A program made the position numbers and the translations under genes. A stretch of DNA of 20,728 nt from Patescibacteria group bacterium. GTDB taxonomy: Bacteria > Patescibacteriota > Minisyncoccia > Minisyncoccales > Staskawiczbacteraceae. Numbering within the stretch: position 1 is the stretch's first letter; each line of letters starts with the position of its first letter. The notes beneath the pieces are model-generated. The model was not told the DNA's origin. It saw only the letters and a program-made list of their open reading frames with translations, and ran no database searches. The stretch spans positions 1 through 20,728 of the forward strand of contig JAHIEB010000043.1 in assembly GCA_018894075.1 (NCBI GenBank), read 5' to 3'. This document shows positions 6,269 through 12,803 of the stretch, piece after piece.

Positions 6269-6340
6269 TGGGCGTGGAAGGAATCGGACCTTCGACCTCT
6301 GTCTTATCAGGACAGCGTTCTACCACTGAACTACACGCCC
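6269..6340 (-). tRNA. tRNA-Ile(GAT)
   Basis: A complete 72-base cloverleaf: 7-base-pair acceptor stem (GGGCGTG with CACGCCC), D arm with AGTGGTA loop, anticodon stem CTGTC/GACAG with loop CTGATAA giving anticodon GAT, and T stem GAAGG/CCTTC. The T loop is TCCGATT, so the usual T at position 55 is C. CCA is not encoded. A promoter lies directly upstream. Confidence 0.93.
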
Positions 6341-6351
6341 GAAATGCCATT

Positions 6352-6380
6352 ATTCTATTATGATTTTAACCCAAAGTCAA
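6352..6380 (-). promoter_or_regulatory. Promoter of tRNA-Ile
   Basis: TTGACT (6375-6380) and TAGAAT (6352-6357) on the minus strand are 17 bases apart. The -10 box lies 11 bases before the tRNA 5' end. It sits between the uppP stop and the tRNA. Confidence 0.65.
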
Positions 6381-7136
6381 TCAACGGATTATGAGCCAGA
6401 GTAATAGGGCTAAAAAAATCCTGTAAACTCCGAAAGATATGAAGGTGTGGTTTTTCACAAAATGCAAAAGCCACTTTATAGCCACGATTGCAACAGCAAA
6501 AGAGACGAAACAACCTACTAGTAGCAAGAAAAACTGGTTGAAGGAGAACTTAGACGCATTGTTTAGAAGGTCGTATCCGGTTGCTGCGACTATAGTTGGA
6601 ACAGCAAGTAAAAAGGAAAATTCAACTATTGCTCTTCTGCTTATTCCCATCAGCATGCCTCCGACAATAGTCGCCCCCGACCTAGAGACCCCTGGGATCA
6701 TAGCTAGGGTTTGCGCTATGCCCACAGCAAAAGACTTCTTGTAGCTTATCTCATCTCTAGTTTTCTTCTTATACAAAACCTCAAATACAATCAGGAAAAC
6801 TCCTCCTAAAAACAAAGACCATAAGACAACATATACATTAGACATTAAAACATCCTTCAAAAGCTTGTAAAAGATAAATCCCAGAATTGCAGTGGGAATA
6901 AAAGCTGTTAGAACCTTCTTCCAGATATCCTTATTCTCTACCACCTTCCTCCAGTACAAAAACACAACTGCCAAAATAGCTCCCAGTTGAATTGCTATTT
7001 CAAATGTTTTTAGAAAGTCAGACTCAAAAATGCCCAGCAAATGAGAAGAAAGAATCAAATGCCCTGTAGAAGAAACCGGAAGGAACTCGGTAATTCCCTC
7101 AACAATGCCTAAAATAACAGCTTGCAGAAAATCCAT
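6381..7136 (-). CDS. uppP: Undecaprenyl-diphosphatase (UppP/BacA)
   Basis: An integral membrane enzyme of 251 residues that removes a phosphate from undecaprenyl pyrophosphate, recycling the lipid carrier for peptidoglycan and other envelope polymers. The two family signatures are clear: the N-terminal ILGIVEGITEFLPVSSTGHL (residues 8-27, with the acidic catalytic motif) and IPGVSRSGATIVGGMLMG in the middle, which holds the active-site Ser and Arg. About eight hydrophobic segments cover the length, as expected. The size is typical. It stands as its own unit: a terminator and an extended -10 promoter lie upstream, and the tRNA-Ile promoter follows the stop. Overproduction in other bacteria gives bacitracin resistance, but nothing here suggests more than the housekeeping role. 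Confidence 0.96.
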   Translation of the reverse strand: MDFLQAVILGIVEGITEFLPVSSTGHLILSSHLLGIFESDFLKTFEIAIQLGAILAVVFLYWRKVVENKDIWKKVLTAFIPTAILGFIFYKLLKDVLMSNVYVVLWSLFLGGVFLIVFEVLYKKKTRDEISYKKSFAVGIAQTLAMIPGVSRSGATIVGGMLMGISRRAIVEFSFLLAVPTIVAATGYDLLNNASKFSFNQFFLLLVGCFVSFAVAIVAIKWLLHFVKNHTFISFGVYRIFLALLLWLIIR

Positions 7137-7145
7137 AATTGCTTC

Positions 7146-7154
7146 ATTCTAGCA
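7146..7154 (-). promoter_or_regulatory. Extended -10 element of uppP
   Basis: On the minus strand TGCTAGAAT lies 9 bases before the uppP ATG. The TG motif next to TAGAAT fits an extended -10 promoter and no good -35 box is seen. The transcript would begin almost at the start codon. Confidence 0.4.
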
Positions 7155-7167
7155 AAAAAAATCCTAC

Positions 7168-7191
7168 ATTAAAAGCAAACAATGGTTTGCT
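7168..7191 (-). terminator. Terminator after the 84-residue gene
   Basis: On the minus strand AGCAAAC (7185-7191) and GTTTGCT (7174-7180) pair around CATT and are followed by TTTAATG. The stop codon TAG overlaps the hairpin. The T-run is short. Confidence 0.6.
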
Positions 7192-7444
7192 ATTGGTAAT
7201 GAGTTTCAGGATAGTTTTTGAATGCCGGCTTTCTTTTCCTTGCGTATTTCTTTTTAGAGCCGGGCAAGGTAATAAGCCAGGAGATGAGAGGTATTCTTAA
7301 TTTTTCTAGACACCAATCTTTGTCTTTTAAAAAAGGCCTCTTCTCCTCCTTAAATCGGTCAAGCAGAGCCAAAGTTGCCTGTAGTTTTGCGGGAGAGAGC
7401 TTGTTGTGCTCTTCTAAAAATTGCTCCTTGCTGATAAATATCAT
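7190..7444 (-). CDS. Small basic protein of unknown function
   Basis: An 84-residue soluble protein begins at ATG 7444. The first half is helical and charged (KEQFLEEHNKLSPAKLQATLALLDRFKEEKRPF). The second half is hydrophobic then strongly basic (GSKKKYARKRKPAF), which could bind nucleic acid or phospholipid surfaces. No domain is recognised. It lies 37 bases after typA, with a plausible promoter between them and its own terminator, so it may be a separate transcript. There is no Shine-Dalgarno, and the start may be used from a leaderless message. Ordinary low-GC codon use suggests it is native to this genome. Confidence 0.62.
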   Translation of the reverse strand: MIFISKEQFLEEHNKLSPAKLQATLALLDRFKEEKRPFLKDKDWCLEKLRIPLISWLITLPGSKKKYARKRKPAFKNYPETHYQ

Positions 7445-7449
7445 AGTTA

Positions 7450-7478
7450 ATCATACACTTTTTTTAGCAAAAAAGCAA
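7450..7478 (-). promoter_or_regulatory. Possible promoter of the 84-residue gene
   Basis: TTGCTT (7473-7478) and TATGAT (7450-7455) on the minus strand are 17 bases apart. Only 5 bases separate the -10 box from ATG 7444, which predicts a leaderless transcript. Confidence 0.45.
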
Positions 7479-7481
7479 GGC

Positions 7482-9314
7482 CTACTCTTTAATTATTCTT
7501 TCAGCTCTCTTTGAATCAATTTCTTTTAAATACATCTTCCTTATGCGCACATTTTTGGGAGTGACTTCCACTAATTCATCGTCTCCGATGTATTCTAAAG
7601 CGTCTTCTAGTCCCATTGTTTTGGGGGTATTAAAATGCTCTGTTGTTCCCTCCCCCTTGGAGCGCATATTTGACAGCTGTTTTGTTTTGCAAACATTTAC
7701 TCGTATGTCGTTTGACCTGGAGTTCTGGCCAACTACTTGGCCTTCATATACATTTATTGCTGGTCCTAAGAACAATATTCCCCTGTCCTGTATATTTTTT
7801 AAACCGTAAAGATTGGTCGGTCCTGTTTCACAGGAAACCAATGAGCCATTGTCTCTTTCCTTCCAATTTCCAGGGTCAATCATATATTGAAAGAAAACCG
7901 CATTCATTATTCCCAGACCTTTAGTGTCGGTTAAAAACTCGTTCCTGTATCCGAAAAGTCCTCTTGTCGGGATTACAAACTCCAAGAAGATTGTATCCCC
8001 GCTCTTTCTCATCTCTTTTAGCTCCGCTTTTCTTGCCCCTAATTTCTGCATTACCGCTCCCTGATATTTTTCAGGCACCTCAATAAAGATTTTCTCATAA
8101 GGAGTCATCATCTGTTTATTGATCTCCCGGCTGATTACCTGCGGTCTTGAAACCTGAAACTCAAAGCCCTCTCTGCGAAGTCTTTCTATAAAGACGGCTA
8201 AATGGAGCTCTCCTCGGCCTGAAACAACCCAGCTGGCTTTGTCAGTTTCTTCAACCCTTAAAGAAACGTCTGTTTCCAGCTCCTTGAATAATCGTTCCCT
8301 TATCTGCCTTGTAGTGGAAAACTGCCCTTCTTTTCCTGCAAAGGGCGAGTCATTCACCATAAAGGTCATTTTAACAGTCGGCTCTTCAATGTTTATCAAA
8401 GGCAAGGCTTCTGGGGTCTCCGGGTCTGCTATTGTCTCTCCGATTGTTGCATTTGCAATGCCTGCGATAGCAATAATATCTCCAGCTTTAACTTCCTCTA
8501 CTTCTACCCTATTTAATCCAGAAAAAGTCATCAAAGAGGTAATTCTGCATTTCTCCTTCTCGCCATGTCTGCTTATATGCGTCACTTCCTGGCCAGCTTT
8601 AATTGTCCCGCTGTAAATTCTGCCGATGGCAATCCTACCCTTAAAACTATCTGCATCTAATGATGTCACCAGCATTTGTAGGCTTTTCTGCTCATCTGCA
8701 ACAGGGCCTGGGATATGCTTAACTATTGCTTCAAAAACCGGCTCTATATCCTTCATCAAAGACAGGTCAGAATCTAGGCCTGCTTTTCCTTCTCTGCCTG
8801 ACGCATATATTACAGGAAAGTTTAAGCTGTGTTCACCGGCTCCCAGTTCTAAAAACAATTCCAAGGTAGCTTCTAGGGCAAACTCTGGCCGAGCGCCTGC
8901 CTTATCTATCTTATTTATCACTACAATAATTTTGTGACCCATTTCCAGGGCCTTTTTTAAAACAAACCTTGTCTGGGGCATAGGACCTTCTTTTGCGTCA
9001 ACTAAAAGCAAACAGCCGTCTGCCATATTCAAAACTCTTTCCACTTCGCCTCCAAAATCAGCGTGTCCCGGAGTGTCTATAATATTTATCTTTGTATCTT
9101 TGTACTGAACAGAAGCGTTTTTAGAGAAAATAGTGATTCCCCTTTCTCTTTCTAGCTCATTGCTGTCCATAATACACTCTTGACCTACGGACTCTTTACT
9201 TAAATGAGTTTTTGACTGGCGCAAAAGCGCGTCCACCAACGTGGTTTTCCCGTGGTCAACGTGGGCAATGATTGCAATGTTCCTTATCATTTCCATAGGA
9301 TTCATATTATACAT
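7482..9314 (-). CDS. typA: Ribosome-associated GTPase TypA/BipA
   Basis: A 610-residue translational GTPase of the EF-G-like family. In other bacteria it binds the ribosome and helps large-subunit assembly and growth in the cold and under stress. G motifs in order: AHVDHGKTT near the N-terminus (G1), ERGITIF (G2), DTPGHADFGGEV (G3), INKIDK (G4) and ASGREGKA (G5). Domain II, the EF-G-like domains (ELHLAVFIERLRREGFEF) and the BipA-specific C-terminal domain (LFLGPAINVYEGQVVGQN, then MRSKGEGTTEH) are all present, and the length is normal. The first ATG is taken, with AAGAGG about 6 bases before it. Internal ATG codons at residues 4, 7 and 9 are alternatives. It lies downstream of the RRM gene, whose terminator is only about 30 bases before its start. 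Confidence 0.97.
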   Translation of the reverse strand: MYNMNPMEMIRNIAIIAHVDHGKTTLVDALLRQSKTHLSKESVGQECIMDSNELERERGITIFSKNASVQYKDTKINIIDTPGHADFGGEVERVLNMADGCLLLVDAKEGPMPQTRFVLKKALEMGHKIIVVINKIDKAGARPEFALEATLELFLELGAGEHSLNFPVIYASGREGKAGLDSDLSLMKDIEPVFEAIVKHIPGPVADEQKSLQMLVTSLDADSFKGRIAIGRIYSGTIKAGQEVTHISRHGEKEKCRITSLMTFSGLNRVEVEEVKAGDIIAIAGIANATIGETIADPETPEALPLINIEEPTVKMTFMVNDSPFAGKEGQFSTTRQIRERLFKELETDVSLRVEETDKASWVVSGRGELHLAVFIERLRREGFEFQVSRPQVISREINKQMMTPYEKIFIEVPEKYQGAVMQKLGARKAELKEMRKSGDTIFLEFVIPTRGLFGYRNEFLTDTKGLGIMNAVFFQYMIDPGNWKERDNGSLVSCETGPTNLYGLKNIQDRGILFLGPAINVYEGQVVGQNSRSNDIRVNVCKTKQLSNMRSKGEGTTEHFNTPKTMGLEDALEYIGDDELVEVTPKNVRIRKMYLKEIDSKRAERIIKE

Positions 9315-9345
9315 TAAAATCCTCTTAAAGTAAAGCTAAAAGCTA

Positions 9346-9370
9346 AGAAAAAATCCCCTTTAGGGGGACC
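9346..9370 (-). terminator. Terminator after the RRM gene
   Basis: On the minus strand TCCCC (9364-9368) pairs with GGGGA (9354-9358) around a 5-base loop and is followed by six T. The stem is short, so some read-through into typA is likely. Confidence 0.65.
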
Positions 9371-9387
9371 TTTTCGAAAAGCTGTTT

Positions 9388-9711
9388 TTACCAGCGATTT
9401 CTGCTGCCTCCGCCAAAACCTCGATCGTCGCGGTTGAACCCACCTTTTCTTGGGGCTCTTGGCTCCATTGGTTTGGCCTCATTGACTGTGACAACCCTGC
9501 CGTCCAACTCCTTTCCATTGAGTTCTGCAATAGCTTTTTGAGCCTCTTCTTCAGTGGCCATTTCTACAAAGCCAAAGCCTTTTGAACGATTGGTCATCTT
9601 GTCTATGATGACAGCGGCAGATTCAACAGTTCCAACAGCTGCGAAAGCATCTCTTAAAGAAGCCTCCGTAGTGTCGTACGATAATCCGCCAACATATAGT
9701 TTCTTTGCCAT
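9388..9711 (-). CDS. Single-RRM RNA-binding protein
   Basis: A 107-residue protein with one RNA recognition motif. RNP2 is LYVGGL (residues 5-10) and RNP1 is KGFGFVEM (about 44-51), both with the aromatic residues that stack on RNA bases. After the domain (ends near residue 80, VNEAKP) comes a short tail rich in Gly and Arg (APRKGGFNRDDRGFGGGSRNRW), which usually adds nonspecific RNA affinity. The architecture matches the Rbp proteins of cyanobacteria and other bacteria, several of which are cold-induced. It has its own near-consensus promoter and a leader of about 160 bases with several hairpins, so control at the RNA level, possibly autogenous, is likely. A hairpin terminator follows. Confidence 0.95.
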   Translation of the reverse strand: MAKKLYVGGLSYDTTEASLRDAFAAVGTVESAAVIIDKMTNRSKGFGFVEMATEEEAQKAIAELNGKELDGRVVTVNEAKPMEPRAPRKGGFNRDDRGFGGGSRNRW

Positions 9712-9873
9712 AGTATTATTTTAGTTAATAAAAGTAAGCCGACTCGTCTTATCTTTTTTCAGGCTTACTTATACGTAGAGCTTATTGAAAAACAATAAGA
9801 AACTTACTTTAACAGCATACCATCTTTCTTAAGAAAATACAAGCACTCTCTTAAGAGCTCTACATTCTCAATC
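9712..9873 (-). promoter_or_regulatory. Structured 5' leader of the RRM gene
   Basis: From the predicted start near 9873 to ATG 9711 the leader is about 160 bases with no ORF. It has a palindrome CTCTTAAGAG (9848-9857), a perfect hairpin CTTATTG/CAATAAG with an A5 (T5 on the minus strand) loop (9781-9799), and a longer hairpin whose arms AAGTAAGCC and GGCTTACTT enclose about 21 bases and end about 30 bases before the start codon. The sequence AAAGTAAG also occurs upstream, so arms could exchange. No known riboswitch class is recognised. Confidence 0.6.
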
Positions 9874-9880
9874 TTATTTT

Positions 9881-9908
9881 ATTATAGATTACCGATAATC
9901 GAAGTCAA
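9881..9908 (-). promoter_or_regulatory. Near-consensus promoter of the RRM gene with palindromic spacer
   Basis: TTGACT (9903-9908) and perfect TATAAT (9881-9886) on the minus strand are 16 bases apart. The spacer holds GATTATCGGTAATC, a 14-base near-palindrome that could be an operator. The -35 box lies 8 bases after the tRNA-Gln 3' end. Confidence 0.78.
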
Positions 9909-9915
9909 GCTTTTG

Positions 9916-9986
9916 TTCCGAGGCAGGGACTCGAACCCCAATTTTTGCGTCCAGAGCGCAACGTCCTACCGTTAGACGACCTCGGA
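9916..9986 (-). tRNA. tRNA-Gln(CTG)
   Basis: A complete 71-base cloverleaf: acceptor stem TCCGAGG/CCTCGGA, D loop with AACGGTA, anticodon stem TTGCG/CGCAA with loop CTCTGGA giving anticodon CTG, and T loop TTCGAGT. CCA is not encoded. It starts 3 bases after the ftsX stop codon, and no separate promoter is evident, so it is probably cut from the ftsX transcript. Confidence 0.94.
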
Positions 9987-9989
9987 ATA

Positions 9990-10892
9990 TTAGGCTCTTA
10001 AATAGCTCCTGACCAGAATGTAGCTGGCTGCAGCTCCCAGCACTACTCCAAAACCGAACTGAAGCAGTAATATGGTTCCCATATTTGAGATAAAAAATGA
10101 AAACAGATTAAAACCCGGGACCAGAACCATCACCTTTGCAGCACAGAAAAAAGCACAGAAACCGGAGATGATTAGAGATATTATAAGGGCAGACAAGCCA
10201 CATAAAGCTCCTTGGACAATAAACGGACCGCGTATAAACCAGTTGGAGGCACCAACCATTTTCATTGTCTTAATCTCGTCAGCAGAACTGTCTATCGCCA
10301 ACTTTACGGTATTTAATACTACCAGTATTGCTATTAAAAACAATACGGCGCCCACGACTAGGCCGAATCTGTTAACCGAGGAAGTGATATTGTAAATCCT
10401 TTCTATAGTATCCTTCTTTTGCGTATAATCCACTTTTTCAATAAAATCGCTGTAAGGCCCTGAAATCAGAAATGAAGCCACTTTTTCATACTGCAAAGGC
10501 TCCTCTGTCTTAATATTCAGAGAAGCTAGAAAGGGATTCCCTCCCACCTCCTCTAGGGCATTCATAAAATCAGGGTCATCTCGGTGTTTTTTAACAAAAT
10601 CCTCCAAGGCTTGTATTTTGGAAACATACTGGACATCTTTTACTTCAGAAGACAGCTTTAACAACTCCCCTTTAATTATCAGAATATCCTCTTCTTGGGC
10701 TCCCTCCTTAAAATATGCGGTGATGTCAATTTTCTCCTGAACCTTGTCAATTATTGAAGTGGACACGCCCTTAAAAATAAAAAGGCTGGTGGCTAAAAGA
10801 ATGGGGATTACAAGAATAAAAACAGCTGCCATATTGCTGGCTTTATTTCTGGTAAAATCAACCCAGGCAAACTTTAAAATTCGTTTTATCAT
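9990..10892 (-). CDS. ftsX: Cell division membrane protein FtsX
   Basis: A 300-residue permease-like partner of FtsE. In other bacteria FtsEX does not transport but uses ATP hydrolysis to activate peptidoglycan hydrolases at the septum. The layout is typical: a first membrane helix at about residues 20-44, an external domain to about 170 (with the DITAYFKEG and FLASLNI segments common to FtsX), then three more helices at about 173-197, 222-248 and 265-292. The cytoplasmic-face segment EIKTMKMVGASNWFIRGPF is the FtsX family signature that contacts FtsE. The start overlaps the ftsE stop by 4 bases. The stop lies 3 bases before tRNA-Gln. Confidence 0.95.
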   Translation of the reverse strand: MIKRILKFAWVDFTRNKASNMAAVFILVIPILLATSLFIFKGVSTSIIDKVQEKIDITAYFKEGAQEEDILIIKGELLKLSSEVKDVQYVSKIQALEDFVKKHRDDPDFMNALEEVGGNPFLASLNIKTEEPLQYEKVASFLISGPYSDFIEKVDYTQKKDTIERIYNITSSVNRFGLVVGAVLFLIAILVVLNTVKLAIDSSADEIKTMKMVGASNWFIRGPFIVQGALCGLSALIISLIISGFCAFFCAAKVMVLVPGFNLFSFFISNMGTILLLQFGFGVVLGAAASYILVRSYLRA

Positions 10893-11566
10893 AATATGAA
10901 TTGCCCTATTTTATCGTCCCTTATCACCTTCCCTCCGTCCAGAGTTATTACTCTTTTTTTTAATTTATTAATTACTTCCTTGTCGTGGCTTGCTAAAATC
11001 ACGGTTTTGCCTAAAGTATTTATCTTCACCAGCAAGCTGATTACCTCATAAGTATTATACGGGTCAAGATTCCCTGTGGGCTCATCAGCAATAACAACAT
11101 CCGGCTGGTTAATAATCGCTCGGGCAACAGCCAGCCTTTGCTGCTCTCCGCCAGACAGCTGGTCTGGAAAATTATCGGCTTTATCTGAAAGACCTGTAAT
11201 TTCAAGCACTTTTTCTGCCTCTTCTTTTATTCTCTCCTCATTCTTCCCCTGAACCTGCATTACATAGGCCACATTTTCATATACGGTTTTGTTCTGCAAG
11301 AGCCTGTAATCCTGATAAACAACCCCTATCTTCTGCCTTAACTGCGAAAGCTCAATGGGTTTTAATTGAGAAACATTGCAGCCGTCAATAATTATTTCTC
11401 CTGAACTCGGAGTTTCAATTCCTAAAAGTAGTTTGACTAAAGTGCTTTTTCCCGCCCCTGACCTTCCGACAATAGAGACAAACTCTCCATCCTGTATTTC
11501 AAAGGAAATATCGTCCAATACCGGGGTTGATGAATATGCCCTGCTTACGTTTTTAAACTTTATCAT
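10889..11566 (-). CDS. ftsE: Cell division ATP-binding protein FtsE
   Basis: A 225-residue ABC-type ATPase that pairs with FtsX at the division site. Walker A is GRSGAGKST (residues 34-42), the Q-loop lies in GVVYQDYRLL, the ABC signature is LSGGEQQR, Walker B is VVIADEPTGNLD, and the switch His is in ASHDKEV. All catalytic residues are intact. The GVVYQDYRLL and TVYENVAYVMQV segments are typical of FtsE rather than of a generic exporter. The start lies inside the end of prfB (14-base overlap) and the end overlaps ftsX by 4 bases, so the three genes are one operon. A link of prfB with ftsEX occurs in many bacteria. Confidence 0.96.
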   Translation of the reverse strand: MIKFKNVSRAYSSTPVLDDISFEIQDGEFVSIVGRSGAGKSTLVKLLLGIETPSSGEIIIDGCNVSQLKPIELSQLRQKIGVVYQDYRLLQNKTVYENVAYVMQVQGKNEERIKEEAEKVLEITGLSDKADNFPDQLSGGEQQRLAVARAIINQPDVVIADEPTGNLDPYNTYEVISLLVKINTLGKTVILASHDKEVINKLKKRVITLDGGKVIRDDKIGQFIL

Positions 11567-12666
11567 ACTTTAATTCAGCTTCGATAAAAGCGTCTAATCC
11601 GCCGTTTAAAACCTTGTCTGTGTCTGCGGTTTCAATATCTGTTCTCAAATCTTTAACCATCTTATACGGGTGGAGAACATAGGACCTTATCTGATTTCCC
11701 CAGGAAACCTGAGTTCTTTGCCCTTTTATCTTTTCCATCTCCTTCTTGTTTTTATCTTTCTGGAATTGAGATAGCTTTGCATAAAGGACCCTCATTGCAT
11801 TCTCTTTATTCGCTCCCTGGAGCCTTTCCGATTGGGAGGAAACCGAAATCCCAGTAGGCAAATGGGTGATTCTTATTGCGCTTTCTCTTTTATTGACATA
11901 CTGGCCTCCAGGACCCGAGGCCCTGAAAGTGTCTACTTTTAAGTCTTCTGGGTTAATATCGACCTCTTTCTCGTCTACTTTAGCTAGGACGGGGAGAACA
12001 TCCACAAGGGCAAATGAAGTGTGCCTTAGCTTCTGCGCAGAGAAAGGGGAAATCCTTACTAACCTGTGCACTCCTGATTCTTTCTTCAAATATCCGTAGG
12101 CAAACTGCCCTTTCACCTCTACGGTTGCAGATTTTGTCCCTATTCTTCCATCAGGCCCTCCTCCTTCTCCAAACGACTGATGAACAATCTTTGTCGAAAA
12201 TCCCTTTGCGTCGCAATACCTCTGGTACATTCTTAAAAGCATTGTGGCCCAGTCCTGGCTATCTACACCGCCTGCTCCAGGCAGGATTTCCAGAATAGCG
12301 CTGTTCTTATCATACTTACCCGATAGAAAAGTTTTAATCTCCTCTTTCTCCACATCTGCCTCTATTTCCTTTTGTTTTTTCACAAGGTCATCAATCAATC
12401 CTTCATCCTGCTGACTTAGATCCTCTAGAGCTTTTAAGTCCTTTACTTCTGTGGCTAACGACTCAAGAATAGAAATGCTCTCTTTGATTTCTGAAATCCT
12501 CTGGCTTACCTTTGATGCTGTTTCTCTGTCCTGCCAGAAATCCTCGGATCTGGATTTTGCTTCAAGCTCTATCAGCTCTTTTTCTTTCTCTGGAACATCA
12601 AAGCCGGTCCATCAATTGATGGATTCTTTTTGCCAAATCCCCTATTGTTCCTGTTTCTTCCTTCAT
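11553..12666 (-). CDS. prfB: Peptide chain release factor 2, made by +1 programmed frameshift
   Basis: RF2 ends translation at UGA and UAA. A short frame starts at ATG 12666 and reads 22 codons to CTT TGA (12603-12598). Skipping one base continues as DVPEKEKELIELEAK in the frame that runs to TAA 11553, giving about 370 residues, the normal RF2 length. In the joined protein SPF (stop-codon recognition) is near residues 206-208 and GGQ (peptide release) near 253-255. This is the known RF2 autoregulation: low RF2 lets the ribosome slip at CUU UGA. A perfect palindrome CCATCAATTGATGG ends 5 bases before the CTT, while no strong Shine-Dalgarno-like booster is seen. It is the first gene of prfB-ftsE-ftsX, with a promoter just upstream. 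Confidence 0.95.
12598..12622 (-). promoter_or_regulatory. prfB frameshift site with upstream palindrome
   Basis: The slip site CTT TGA occupies 12603-12598 on the minus strand. The palindrome CCATCAATTGATGG (12609-12622) can form a 5-base-pair hairpin with loop AATT, 5 bases before the CTT. The in-frame TGA is the feedback sensor for RF2 level. Confidence 0.85.
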
Positions 12667-12699
12667 ATATCCAAAAAATAGATGGATTATTTTATCTCC

Positions 12700-12727
12700 A
12701 TTGTAGCATAACCAGAGGTTTTTTCAA
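12700..12727 (-). promoter_or_regulatory. Promoter of prfB-ftsE-ftsX
   Basis: TTGAAA (12722-12727) and TACAAT (12700-12705) on the minus strand are 16 bases apart, and TG precedes the -10 box with one base between (TGCTACAAT). It lies 5 bases after the tRNA-Thr 3' end and leaves a leader of about 30 bases with a weak ATCCA/TGGAT hairpin. Confidence 0.65.
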
Positions 12728-12731
12728 AATG

Positions 12732-12803
12732 AGCCGGAGGTGAGACTTGAACTCACGACCTATGCTTTACGAAAGCATTGCTCTGCCACTGAGCTACTCC
12801 GGC
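12732..12803 (-). tRNA. tRNA-Thr(CGT)
   Basis: A complete 72-base cloverleaf: acceptor stem GCCGGAG/CTCCGGC, D arm GCTC/GAGC, anticodon stem ATGCT/AGCAT with loop TTCGTAA giving anticodon CGT, and T loop TTCAAGT. CCA is not encoded. Its first 10 bases overlap the last codons and stop of the upstream coiled-coil gene. Confidence 0.95.

Noticed and set aside
12598..12600. In-frame TGA in prfB read as a pseudogene, or as UGA recoded to Gly or Trp
   Set aside because: It sits in the classic CTT TGA slip site, +1 reading restores full-length RF2, and other genes here end in TGA (galU/ftsZ overlap, pyrF, hydrolase), so UGA is a stop.
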